Shown here one piece after another: positions 8,291 through 15,895 of a DNA stretch of 41,299 nucleotides (position 1 is its first letter; every line of letters begins with the position of its first letter). Source of the stretch: an uncultured Oscillospiraceae bacterium (GTDB lineage Bacteria; Bacillota; Clostridia; Oscillospirales; Ruminococcaceae); assembly GCA_902489475.1 (NCBI GenBank), contig CABUAH010000009.1, forward strand, positions 1-41,299, written 5' to 3'. The notes beneath the pieces are model-generated. The model was not told the DNA's origin. It did not search any database and was given only the letters and a program-made list of their open reading frames with translations. The translations under genes were made by a program, and so were the position numbers.

Positions 8291-8659
8291 ATGCTTGAGA
8301 TAAAGAATACGTTTAATGTAGAAAAGTATCGGGAGGAAATTGAGAGTTTAAAGCTTGATCCGAATTTTACTTTGGTTGCCGAATCTTTTGATAAAGAGAA
8401 GGTGAACGGATATGGATTTTATCATCTTGAAAACGGCTCCGTTGTTATTGATTATATAAACGATGGCGATGACATACTTCTTTTCGACGGAATAGCAAGA
8501 TCAATTCTTTTCAAAGCTCTTTTGAGTGGGATAAATAAAGCCGGATTTTCTGAGATACAAATTGATAAATTTATAAAACTCGGTTTTGTGCAAAATAATT
8601 ATAAAACAATAGACTCTATCGAGGATTTTCTGTCTAAATGTAAAAGTTGCGGAAAATAG
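8291..8659 (+). CDS. Conserved hypothetical protein, GNAT-like fold possible
   Basis: Not firmly recognised. The ATG at 8291 with AGGAGAAATTTT upstream gives 122 residues; the in-frame codons reaching back to 8213 overlap rluB and have no ribosome site. The sequence shows a beta-rich first half and a helix with the pattern LFDGIARSILFKALLSGINKAG, then LGF and a C-terminal CKSCGK. The LGF and GI.KAG patterns resemble degenerate acetyltransferase proteins that often follow rluB in Clostridia, but no acetyl-CoA binding loop (Q/R-x-x-G-x-G/A) can be seen. It is the last gene of the scpAB block. Confidence 0.75.
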   Translation: MLEIKNTFNVEKYREEIESLKLDPNFTLVAESFDKEKVNGYGFYHLENGSVVIDYINDGDDILLFDGIARSILFKALLSGINKAGFSEIQIDKFIKLGFVQNNYKTIDSIEDFLSKCKSCGK

Positions 8660-8670
8660 CACATAAAAAC

Positions 8671-8699
8671 TTGTCAATTTTTGTATTTAGTAGTATAAT
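8671..8699 (+). promoter_or_regulatory. Promoter of the carboxyltransferase operon
   Basis: TTGTCA (8671-8676) and a perfect TATAAT (8694-8699) with a 17-base spacer: a near-consensus sigma-A promoter 61 bases before the first gene. Confidence 0.8.
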
Positions 8700-8760
8700 A
8701 AGTACATGATTTAAAATAGCCTTTTTAGGCTGTATCTATAGACTGATTGGAGGAAAAAGA

Positions 8761-10107
8761 ATGAATACTCGGACTGTTTTGTCTGCCGAGGAAAGGCTTA
8801 AAGTACTTTTTGATGACGGCGTATTCACTGAAGTGGCGTCAAAAGTCAAATCGGGCGACGATTTAAGCGGAGTTGTAACAGCTTTCGGATACATTAATGA
8901 GAACCCTGTATATGTTTTTGCACAGGACCCGGAAAGTAAAAACGGTGCGCTTACCAAAGAGCAGGCAAAGAAACTTGTAAAAATCTATGATTTAGCTGCA
9001 AAGACAGGAATTCCTGTTGTGGGAATTTATGATTCTTACGGTGCGGATGTCAGCGATCCGATATGTGCGCTAGAAAGCTATGGAGAGTGGCTCAATAGAG
9101 TAAACACACTTTCAGGAGTTGTTCCTCAAATTTCTCTTGTTGCAGGAACTTGTGCTTCAACTGCTGCAATGATTGCAGTATCAGCTGATTTCGTTGTAAT
9201 GACAAAGGATGCAGAATTCTTTATTGCACCTAACAGCGATGATAAGGAGTTATCCTTAACCGCTGCTAAGAACGGAACAGCATCTATTGTTTGCGATGAT
9301 TTTGAATCAAGTGTACAGACTGTAAAAGATATTATAACAAGACTGCCTCAGAACAATATATCTGAAGTACCTATGTTTGAATTTTCAGTGCCTGCAACTC
9401 TTGAATTTTCAAATGCAGAGAATGCTGCAAAAAGCATATTTGACGAAGGCAGTGTTCTTGAACTTTACGCAGATTTCGGAAGATCGGCATACACCGCTCT
9501 TGCAACATTAAACGGAGCATCTGTTGGAGTTGTTGCTACTAATAAAAGTGAAAAGAAGATTAATGCTGATGACGCTTCAAAAATTGCGAGATTCGTAAGA
9601 ACCTGTGATGCTTTTTCACTTCCTGTAATTACTTTGGTAGATACTAAAGGCTTTGCTTCATGTGAAAAGGCTCAGGCAATCGGAGCTGTTAAACAGCAGG
9701 CTAAGGTTGCAAGTGCTTACGCAGAGGCAACAACAATCAAAATTTCTGTAATTTTAGGAAATGCTTACGGTTCAGCTTTTATGGCTTTTGCCGGAAAGAA
9801 TGCAAACTGTGATTTGGTATATGCTGTAGACTCGGCAGTTATTTCTGCAATTGATCCTGTAACAGCTGTAGAGTTTTTACATCATGATAAGCTTAAAGGT
9901 GCTGAGGATGTTAAATCACTTAGAGAATCTTTAGCTAAAGAATACGCAGAGAATGAAGCATCAGCTCAAAATGCCGCTGAAAAAATGGCTGTGGATGAAG
10001 TGATTGCAAAGGAAGATATAAGAAATACGCTTATCTCCGCTGTAGAGATTATGGCAGGAAAAAGAGTTTCAAATCTTCCTAAGAAACATTCAAACAGCCC
10101 GTTTTAA
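8761..10107 (+). CDS. Biotin-dependent acyl-CoA carboxyltransferase-like subunit (12S/MmdA type, divergent)
   Basis: A crotonase-fold carboxyltransferase subunit of the methylmalonyl-CoA decarboxylase alpha / propionyl-CoA carboxylase beta / transcarboxylase 12S family, which moves CO2 between biotin and an acyl-CoA. Two homologous halves are visible: LSGVVPQISLVAG (118-130) and FVRTCDAFSLPVITLVDTKGF (278-298) with SAYAEAT and AYGSAF (335-340). It is about 60-80 residues shorter than usual. The family's GGARIQEG loop reads DSYGADVSD (91-99), and the first oxyanion-hole signature GPCAGGA reads GTCASTA (129-135), so catalytic properties may differ. It is followed by a biotin carrier and a 5S/PycB-like carboxyltransferase, which argues for a working biotin complex. 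Confidence 0.85.
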   Translation: MNTRTVLSAEERLKVLFDDGVFTEVASKVKSGDDLSGVVTAFGYINENPVYVFAQDPESKNGALTKEQAKKLVKIYDLAAKTGIPVVGIYDSYGADVSDPICALESYGEWLNRVNTLSGVVPQISLVAGTCASTAAMIAVSADFVVMTKDAEFFIAPNSDDKELSLTAAKNGTASIVCDDFESSVQTVKDIITRLPQNNISEVPMFEFSVPATLEFSNAENAAKSIFDEGSVLELYADFGRSAYTALATLNGASVGVVATNKSEKKINADDASKIARFVRTCDAFSLPVITLVDTKGFASCEKAQAIGAVKQQAKVASAYAEATTIKISVILGNAYGSAFMAFAGKNANCDLVYAVDSAVISAIDPVTAVEFLHHDKLKGAEDVKSLRESLAKEYAENEASAQNAAEKMAVDEVIAKEDIRNTLISAVEIMAGKRVSNLPKKHSNSPF

Positions 10108-10141
10108 TTGAAATTTATTCTGAAAGGAAAGATTATAGATT

Positions 10142-10513
10142 ATGAAAAGATATAATATTACTGTAAACGGAACTCCATATGATGTAGTAGTTGAAGAGGC
10201 TGACGCTTCGGGCGTTACTGCACCTTCTCCGAAGGCAGCTCCAACACCGTCAGCACCTGCTCCAAAGGCAGCTCCTGCGCCTGCACCTGTTGTTTCCGGC
10301 GGAACAAATGTTGAGGCTCCAATGCCGGGTGTTATTTTGGACGTTAAGGTTAACGTCGGAGATACAGTTTCCGAAGGTCAGGCAATGTTTGTACTTGAGG
10401 CTATGAAAATGGAAAATGATGTAAATGCTCCATGTGCAGGTACAGTTGCTTCGATCAATGTTTCAAAGCAGTCTAATGTTGAAACCGGAACAGTACTGGC
10501 TGTTATTAAGTAA
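10142..10513 (+). CDS. Biotin carboxyl carrier protein (biotin/lipoyl attachment domain)
   Basis: Carries carboxybiotin between the two carboxyltransferase subunits encoded on either side. The 123-residue protein has a short N-terminal beta segment, an Ala/Pro-rich flexible linker (about 27-50), and a C-terminal biotinyl domain with the biotinylation motif EAMKME, K89 being the modified lysine. This matches the 1.3S subunit of transcarboxylase or the gamma/delta carriers of sodium-pumping decarboxylases. An ORF in another frame (10191-10406) is an artefact of the linker composition. Confidence 0.93.
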   Translation: MKRYNITVNGTPYDVVVEEADASGVTAPSPKAAPTPSAPAPKAAPAPAPVVSGGTNVEAPMPGVILDVKVNVGDTVSEGQAMFVLEAMKMENDVNAPCAGTVASINVSKQSNVETGTVLAVIK

Positions 10514-10535
10514 TTTACGAAAGGACTAAAGACAA

Positions 10536-11933
10536 ATGGCTAAAGTAAAAATTACTGAAACAGTTTTAAGAGACGCTCATCAGTCGCTTATCGCAACTAG
10601 AATGTCGCTCGATGAAATGATGCCGATACTTCCTGCAATGGATAAAATCGGATATCATTCATGTGAAGTTTGGGGCGGAGCAACATTTGACTCATGCCTG
10701 AGATTTCTTAACGAAGATCCGTGGGACAGATTAAGAGCGATAAGAAAAGCAATGCCGAATACAAAGCTACAAATGCTTTTCAGAGGACAGAATATGCTCG
10801 GTTACCGTCATTATGCTGACGACGTACTTAAGTATTTCGTTCAAAAAAGCGTAGCTAACGGAATTGACATTATAAGAATTTTTGATGCGCTTAATGATAT
10901 AAGAAACCTTGAAACAGCTGTAGCTGCTGCGAAAAAAGAGGGCGCTCATGCTCAAATTGCTATTTCTTATACGCTTGGAGAGGTTTTTACCGACGAATAC
11001 TATGTTGATTATGCAAAGAGAATAGAGTCGATCGGTGCTGATTCGATCTGTATTAAGGATATGGCAGCGCTTCTTACCCCTTACGCAACAGAAAAGCTTG
11101 TTAAGGAGATTAAATCAGCGGTTTCTATCCCGGTACAGCTTCATACGCATTACACTTCCGGTCTTGCATCCATGTGCTTGCTCAAAGGCATTGAAGCAGG
11201 TGCAGATATAATAGATACAGCAATGTCACCGCTTGCGCTGGGAACATCTCATGCTCCTACCGAATCGATGGTAGCTGCGCTTCAGGGGACTGAATATGAC
11301 ACAGGTCTTGATCTTGTTGCATTAACCGAGGTTAGAGATTACTTCATGACTCTGCGTGAAAAATACATTAAAAACGGTTTGCTTGATCCAAAGATGCTTG
11401 CAACCGATGCAAACGCTCTTATTTATCAGGTTCCGGGCGGTATGCTTTCTAACCTTCTTTCTCAGCTTAAACAGGCAGGTAAAGAGGATAAGCTCACCGA
11501 AGTTTTAAAGGAAGTTCCTAAGGTTCGTAAGGACGCAGGCTTCCCGCCGCTTGTAACTCCGACATCTCAAATTGTTGGAACACAGGCTGTATTTAATGTT
11601 ATTATGGGCGAGAGATATAAGACCGTTACCAAGGAATTCAAAGGACTTGTAAGAGGAGAGTACGGAAAGACTCCTGTGGCAATAGATCCTAAGTTTCAGA
11701 AGAAAATCTGTGGAGATGAGGAGCCGATTACTTGCCGTCCTGCTGACTTGCTTGAGCCTGAGCTTGATAAGCTTAAGGCTGAGTGTGCAGAGTGGATTGA
11801 ACAGGAAGAGGACGTATTAAGTTACGCACAATTCCCGAAGGTTGCGCCAAAGTTCTTTGAAAAGAGAAGAGATAAAAAGTACGGAATTGACTCAAATCAT
11901 TCTGATGCAGATAAAAAGGTTATGCCTGTATAA
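10536..11933 (+). CDS. Oxaloacetate decarboxylase alpha / transcarboxylase 5S / PycB-type carboxyltransferase
   Basis: A TIM-barrel carboxyltransferase that exchanges CO2 between biotin and pyruvate/oxaloacetate. Metal and catalytic residues are visible: D13 in TVLRDAHQS, the lysine expected to be carbamylated K174 in CIKDMA, and H203/H205 in QLHTHYTSG. The PYC/OADA C-terminal domain follows from about 290. The protein stops at 465 residues with no biotin domain of its own, consistent with the separate carrier just upstream. Names in use for such proteins are OadA, PycB and 5S; without a beta pump or a biotin carboxylase gene here the 5S role seems most fitting. It ends the operon, with a terminator-like hairpin about 110 bases downstream. 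Confidence 0.92.
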   Translation: MAKVKITETVLRDAHQSLIATRMSLDEMMPILPAMDKIGYHSCEVWGGATFDSCLRFLNEDPWDRLRAIRKAMPNTKLQMLFRGQNMLGYRHYADDVLKYFVQKSVANGIDIIRIFDALNDIRNLETAVAAAKKEGAHAQIAISYTLGEVFTDEYYVDYAKRIESIGADSICIKDMAALLTPYATEKLVKEIKSAVSIPVQLHTHYTSGLASMCLLKGIEAGADIIDTAMSPLALGTSHAPTESMVAALQGTEYDTGLDLVALTEVRDYFMTLREKYIKNGLLDPKMLATDANALIYQVPGGMLSNLLSQLKQAGKEDKLTEVLKEVPKVRKDAGFPPLVTPTSQIVGTQAVFNVIMGERYKTVTKEFKGLVRGEYGKTPVAIDPKFQKKICGDEEPITCRPADLLEPELDKLKAECAEWIEQEEDVLSYAQFPKVAPKFFEKRRDKKYGIDSNHSDADKKVMPV

Positions 11934-12046
11934 GTGATTTAGTGAATTGGATAAAATTTTAAATATTATAAACGCAATTTTGTATAAAAACGCCTTTGAA
12001 ATTTTATTTGTGTTTTGATACAATTTGTATTGTCGAGTAGCTGTAT

Positions 12047-12087
12047 ATGCGTAAGTTCGGACAAATTCGAGGACTTACGCATTTTTT
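12047..12087 (+). terminator. Probable terminator of the carboxyltransferase operon; pseudoknot-capable
   Basis: A perfect 10-bp stem (12047-12056 with 12073-12082) with a 16-nt loop is followed by six T. It is the first hairpin after the OadA-like gene. The loop contains GGACAAA (12059-12065), complementary to TTTGTCC (12089-12095), and CGAGGAC (12068-12074) is complementary to GTCCTCG (12092-12098), so alternative pairings with downstream sequence exist. Confidence 0.65.
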
Positions 12088-12116
12088 GTTTGTCCTCGTA
12101 AAAAGGAGAAATAAAA

Positions 12117-12179
12117 ATGGAAAAAACAGAGATGTCAAACAAAATGGGTACGCAGGCACTTATGTCGTTAACTACATAA
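12117..12179 (+). CDS. 20-codon ORF; possible leader peptide or N-terminal relic of a MATE transporter
   Basis: A strong ribosome site (AAAAGGAGAA, 12101-12110) sits seven bases ahead of an ATG opening a 20-residue ORF. The peptide MEKTEMSNKMGTQALMSLTT ends at TAA 12177-12179. NKMGT near the N-terminus is a pattern I associate with the beginning of MATE-family efflux pumps, so this may be what remains of such a gene. It lies between two terminator-like hairpins in the otherwise noncoding 11934-12320 gap. It could also be a leader peptide or chance; there is no coding continuation in any frame. Confidence 0.35.
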   Translation: MEKTEMSNKMGTQALMSLTT

Positions 12180-12216
12180 GAATTTATAAAAAAATCAAAA
12201 TTCTATAGCTTTTTGG

Positions 12217-12242
12217 AAAGTCCGTATTAATGCGGACTTTTT
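12217..12242 (+). terminator. Terminator after the 20-codon ORF
   Basis: An 8-bp stem (12217-12224 with 12233-12240) with an 8-nt loop is followed by further T. It lies 38 bases after the short ORF and just before the promoter of the next gene. Confidence 0.65.
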
Positions 12243-12258
12243 CGTTTGCCAAATACAA

Positions 12259-12287
12259 TTGACTTGCCGAGGATTAAGTGATATACT
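12259..12287 (+). promoter_or_regulatory. Promoter of the glycosyltransferase gene
   Basis: TTGACT (12259-12264) and TATACT (12282-12287) with a 17-base spacer, 34 bases before the TTG start codon. Confidence 0.7.
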
Positions 12288-12320
12288 GTTTTTTAGAATG
12301 AAATCAAGGAGGAATTCGGT

Positions 12321-13268
12321 TTGACACCAGCAATACTGTATCTTGTTATTCCTTGCTATAATGAGGAAGCAATTTTATATGATTCTGCAAGTAAGCTAAA
12401 AGATAAAATGACATCTCTTATTGATAAAAACAAAATATCAGATAAGAGTAAGATAGTTTTTGTAAATGATGGCTCTAAGGATAGAACATGGGAAATGATC
12501 TGTGAGCTTTATGAAAAGGATAACTTGTTTTCAGGAATAAAGCTATCAAGGAACAGAGGACATCAGAATGCTCTTTTAGGCGGACTTATGACAGTCAAGG
12601 AGGATTGTGATATAACAATATCGTTAGACGCAGATTTACAGGACGATATAAATGCGATTGATGAAATGCTTGAAAAGTATTACGAAGGCTGTGATATAGT
12701 ATACGGTGTAAGAGATAACAGGGAAACCGATTCCAGGTTTAAGAGAGCAACGGCGCAAGGATTTTATAAGCTTTTGAAAATAATGGGAGCGGAGATAAAA
12801 TACAACCACGCAGATTACAGGCTTATGTCAAAGAGAGCGCTTGACGGACTTGAGGAGTTTAAAGAAGTAAACCTGTTTTTAAGAGGACTTGTACCAATGA
12901 TAGGGTATAAGACAGGTGAGGTGTATTATAAAAGAGGAGAACGTCTTGCTGGGGAGTCAAAGTATCCGCTTAATAAGATGATAGCATTAGCAGCTGAGGG
13001 AGTTACCTCGCTGTCTGTTAAACCGATAAGATTCATAACATTTTTGGGAGTGTTCATTTTTGGAATAAGCATAATAATGCTTATCTATTTTCTGATTAGA
13101 CATTTCATGGGAGCTACCGTAGCCGGATGGACTTCAACAATTGTATCAATATGGGCAATAGGAGGACTACAGCTTCTGGCGATAGGAGTAATCGGCGAAT
13201 ACATCGGTAAGATTTACCTTGAAACAAAACAGCGCCCAAAATATATAATCGAAGAATATTTGAAGTGA
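12321..13268 (+). CDS. Family 2 glycosyltransferase, GtrB/DPM1-like
   Basis: Transfers a sugar from a nucleotide donor to a polyprenyl-phosphate carrier on the cytoplasmic face, feeding wall or glycolipid decoration. The GT-A domain is at about residues 5-230 with PCYNEE (11-16), the VNDGSKD strand and the metal-binding DADLQDD (103-109). Two C-terminal membrane helices (about 235-260 and 272-295) are typical of GtrB, YkcC and CsbB. Start is TTG at 12321: the AAGGAGG ribosome site is eight bases upstream and no ATG is available. No GtrA-type flippase gene is adjacent. The promoter at 12259 suggests its own transcript, possibly with the next gene. Confidence 0.9.
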   Translation: MTPAILYLVIPCYNEEAILYDSASKLKDKMTSLIDKNKISDKSKIVFVNDGSKDRTWEMICELYEKDNLFSGIKLSRNRGHQNALLGGLMTVKEDCDITISLDADLQDDINAIDEMLEKYYEGCDIVYGVRDNRETDSRFKRATAQGFYKLLKIMGAEIKYNHADYRLMSKRALDGLEEFKEVNLFLRGLVPMIGYKTGEVYYKRGERLAGESKYPLNKMIALAAEGVTSLSVKPIRFITFLGVFIFGISIIMLIYFLIRHFMGATVAGWTSTIVSIWAIGGLQLLAIGVIGEYIGKIYLETKQRPKYIIEEYLK

Positions 13269-13305
13269 GATGAGATTTTTATTTGTATAAACAAGGAGAA
13301 TTTAT

Positions 13306-13884
13306 ATGAAGCTGCATTATCAAGGTAAATATAATTTAAAACCGGAATCTCTGCCGCATGGCGAACATATGCCCGGAGCGGTTAAATTTAAAGAAGCGGA
13401 AGATTTAAAGAAATTCACGATAATCACAAACGTTATAGGTATAGTTATTGCTTTAGTAATGATTGTTCCGGCATTCATACGTTGTAAAGAATACATAGAC
13501 TCAAATATTTGGCAATTGTTATTAGGACTACTGTTCTCTGTATTGGCTATTGTTCCACGTTCGCTTTTGCAAATAATCTTCTTTCGTGAAGATGTTTATC
13601 TATATATCAATTTACCACAATTAATGGTTTTGCTTGTAGGACCTGAAACGATGAGTAAAAAAAGATTTATACTAATGACACTGTTTCCAAATATTGTATT
13701 AGGGATTATCCCTTATGTAGTTGGAATTATATTCCCAAATCTTCTTATTTTAGTTGTTATAGGAGTTTTATTTACAGTTATAGGTGCAGGTGATTATTAT
13801 AACGCTTTTAATGCGATGACACAAATGCCAAATGGTGCAAGAACGTATTTATATCAATGTAATTCTTATTGGTACATACCCTGA
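13306..13884 (+). CDS. DUF3267-like membrane protein lacking the HExxH motif
   Basis: A 192-residue membrane protein with about four hydrophobic segments. Layout and motifs (FREDVYLYIN, GPETMSKKRFILM, PNIVLGIIPYV, GAGDYYNAFNAMTQMP near the C-terminus) match the DUF3267 family, which is classed among putative zincin peptidases. In that family the second helix normally carries a HExxH metal motif; here the same place reads PRSLLQIIFF (about residues 84-93) and there is no HExxH anywhere in the protein. If correctly assigned, it is probably catalytically inactive. Ribosome site AAGGAG lies ahead of the ATG. It follows the glycosyltransferase after 37 bases and may share its transcript. Confidence 0.7.
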   Translation: MKLHYQGKYNLKPESLPHGEHMPGAVKFKEAEDLKKFTIITNVIGIVIALVMIVPAFIRCKEYIDSNIWQLLLGLLFSVLAIVPRSLLQIIFFREDVYLYINLPQLMVLLVGPETMSKKRFILMTLFPNIVLGIIPYVVGIIFPNLLILVVIGVLFTVIGAGDYYNAFNAMTQMPNGARTYLYQCNSYWYIP

Positions 13885-13934
13885 TAATAAGAAAAGCTTG
13901 ATTTTTATTAATTAATTTAGTTTTTAGGTAAGTT

Positions 13935-14897
13935 ATGAACGATATTTTTTATATGAACGAAGCTTTAAAGCTTGCAAAAAAAGCGTTTCAGCAAGACGAG
14001 ATCCCTGTCGGGGCAGTTGTGGTTGACAACTCAAGCGGTGAAATAATAGGCAGAGGATATAATATGTGCGAGCAACTAAGCTCGCCTATTAAGCATGCCG
14101 AAATGATAGCACTTGAACAAGCGGCAGCTAGAAGAGGAAGCTGGCGTCTTATAAACGCTACACTTTATGTTACTCTTGAGCCTTGTGCTATGTGTACAGG
14201 TGCGATTATAAATTCAAGAATCTCTCGTGTCGTTTTAGGCGCATATGATAAAAGGGCAGGTGCGTGTTGTTCAAGCGTTAACCTGTTTGAGCTTACCAAA
14301 ACGCATACTCCCGAGATGACAGTAGGAATACTAAAAGATGAGTGTCAGTCTGTTTTATCTGATTTTTTCAAAAATAAAAGAAAAGAAAAATCTCATAAGC
14401 CTGAGCTTTGGGATTTATTTGATAAAAATCGAAATCCCCTCGGAAAAACACATATAAGGGGTGTGCTGCTTCCTGACGGTGCATATCACACAGTGATTGT
14501 GGCTATTACAAAGAATTCAAAGGACGAGGTATTAATTACCAAGAGATCAAGCGAGAAAAAAAATTCACCGGGAATGTGGGAATGTACAACAGGTTCTGTT
14601 GTTGCCGGAGAGTCTAGCATCAGCGGAGTATGCAGAGAACTTATGGAGGAAACAGGTATAAAGCGAAAAAAGGAGTGTTTTAAGCTGATAAAGTCAGTCG
14701 TTTATAAACATACCTTTACCGATTGCTATTTGCTGAAAACTGATGTCGTAAATGATGAAATCAAGCTTCAAAAAGGCGAAACTGAGGATTATAAGTGGGT
14801 TAATAAAGAAACTTTTGAAAAAATGGAGAATGATAATTTAATATTTACACCTGACCGAGAGCAATATGAGCTGTTAAAAGACTTAATATGGAAATAA
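13935..14897 (+). CDS. tadA: Fusion of tRNA adenosine deaminase (TadA) and a Nudix hydrolase
   Basis: The N-terminal part (about 1-148) is the TadA deaminase that converts A34 to inosine in the tRNA-Arg anticodon. It has the zinc motif HAE (54-56) with the catalytic E56, and PCAMC (83-87). A short charged linker leads into a complete Nudix hydrolase domain (about 156-320) with a perfect Nudix box: G220, E226, then RELMEETGI at 234-242. The Nudix half begins ELWDLFDKNRNPLGKTHIRG, like free-standing isopentenyl-diphosphate-isomerase-like Nudix proteins. The frame is continuous with no sign of a sequencing join, and the 320-residue length is about twice a normal TadA. The Nudix substrate is unknown. 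The ribosome site (TAGGTAAG) is weak. Confidence 0.9.
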   Translation: MNDIFYMNEALKLAKKAFQQDEIPVGAVVVDNSSGEIIGRGYNMCEQLSSPIKHAEMIALEQAAARRGSWRLINATLYVTLEPCAMCTGAIINSRISRVVLGAYDKRAGACCSSVNLFELTKTHTPEMTVGILKDECQSVLSDFFKNKRKEKSHKPELWDLFDKNRNPLGKTHIRGVLLPDGAYHTVIVAITKNSKDEVLITKRSSEKKNSPGMWECTTGSVVAGESSISGVCRELMEETGIKRKKECFKLIKSVVYKHTFTDCYLLKTDVVNDEIKLQKGETEDYKWVNKETFEKMENDNLIFTPDREQYELLKDLIWK

Positions 14898-14899
14898 AA

Positions 14900-14930
14900 A
14901 ACCGCCGAGAAATCGACGGTTAATTTTTTT
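14900..14930. terminator. Bidirectional terminator between tadA-Nudix and recR
   Basis: A 9-bp stem with one mismatch (14900-14908 with 14913-14921) around a GAAA loop has a T run on the plus-strand side and an A run on the other side. It lies between two convergent genes and overlaps the last codons of recR on its right flank. Confidence 0.75.
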
Positions 14931-15532
14931 TAAATTTCATTTCGGTTTTCAAGTGCTTTAAAAAGCGTTACTTCATCTGCGTATTCAAGTATCGCCCCGA
15001 CAGGGAGACCAAACGCAAGTCTTGTAACTTTTACACCCAGAGGTTTTAAAAGCTTTGAAATATACATAGCTGTCGCTTCACCCTCAACAGTTGGGTTGGT
15101 TGCCATTATTACCTCGGTTACATCTCCGTTAGAAATTCTTGACAAAAGCTCTTTAATTTTAAGCTTGTCAGGTGTTACGTTGTCAATAGGAGAGATAAGA
15201 CCGTGTAAAACGTGATAAACGCCGTTGTATTCTTTTGTGCGTTCAAAAGCCGTAATATCTTTTGGACTCTCAACAACGCATATAAGTGATTGATTCCTTG
15301 TAACGTCGCTACAAATCGGGCATATATCTTTGTCAGTAAGATTTTGGCAGATCTCGCAGGTATGAACAGTAGAATGAGCTTTAATAATAGCGTCCGCAAA
15401 CTGTTTCGCTTCTGCATCAGTCATTCCCATTACAAAAAATGCGAGTCTTTGTGCTGTTTTCATTCCTATTCCCGGCAGCTTTGCAAACTGTTCTGCAAGT
15501 TCAACTAAAGGAAGTGCGTTTGACTGTGCCAT
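14930..15532 (-). CDS. recR: Recombination protein RecR
   Basis: Acts with RecO and RecF to load RecA at gaps in damaged DNA. The 200-residue protein has the N-terminal helix-hairpin-helix (LAEQFAKLPGIGMKTAQRLAF, about 11-32), the four-cysteine zinc finger (C59, C62, C71, C74), a Toprim domain starting at LICVVE with the EVIMATNPTVEGEATA segment, and the C-terminal Walker-B-like region. It is the last gene of the SRP RNA-dnaX-ybaB-recR unit, three bases after ybaB, the usual bacterial order. Confidence 0.96.
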   Translation of the reverse strand: MAQSNALPLVELAEQFAKLPGIGMKTAQRLAFFVMGMTDAEAKQFADAIIKAHSTVHTCEICQNLTDKDICPICSDVTRNQSLICVVESPKDITAFERTKEYNGVYHVLHGLISPIDNVTPDKLKIKELLSRISNGDVTEVIMATNPTVEGEATAMYISKLLKPLGVKVTRLAFGLPVGAILEYADEVTLFKALENRNEI

Positions 15533-15535
15533 AGT

Positions 15536-15883
15536 TTAAAATAATCCGGGGAAGGAAACTCCGCCCGTAACCTTGCTCATTTCCTCTTCACTTGTCTTTT
15601 CAATATTTTCAACAGCCTGATTAAATGCACTCATTACTAAGTCCTCAAGCATTTCAACGTCATCAGGATCTACAACCTCAGGTTTTATCTTTAAAGAAAG
15701 AATTTTTTTAGCACCGGTCATTTTTAATTCAACAGCACCGCCGCCGACAGAAGTCTCAAACTCTCTTTCCTCAAGTTCACTTTGGGTTTGAGTGATTTGC
15801 TCCTGCATTTTTTGTGCCTGCTTGAGCATCTGGTTCATGTTCTGCGGACCTCCGCCCATGCCTGCGGGTAATCTTGCTTTCAT
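15536..15883 (-). CDS. ybaB: YbaB/EbfC family nucleoid-associated protein
   Basis: A small DNA-binding protein that forms dimers shaped like tweezers and coats DNA. The 115 residues include the Met/Gly-rich N-terminus (GMGGGPQNMNQMLKQAQKMQ), a long helix, the central VGGGAVELKMTG strand pair and the DPDDVEMLEDLVMSAFNQA helix. It lies between dnaX and recR as in most bacteria. Minus-strand AGGAGG precedes the start. Confidence 0.95.
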   Translation of the reverse strand: MKARLPAGMGGGPQNMNQMLKQAQKMQEQITQTQSELEEREFETSVGGGAVELKMTGAKKILSLKIKPEVVDPDDVEMLEDLVMSAFNQAVENIEKTSEEEMSKVTGGVSFPGLF

Positions 15884-15895
15884 TTTATGTCCTCC

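Noticed and set aside
8761..11933. Sodium-pumping oxaloacetate or methylmalonyl-CoA decarboxylase
   Set aside because: No beta (membrane pump) or small gamma membrane subunit gene is in or next to the operon.
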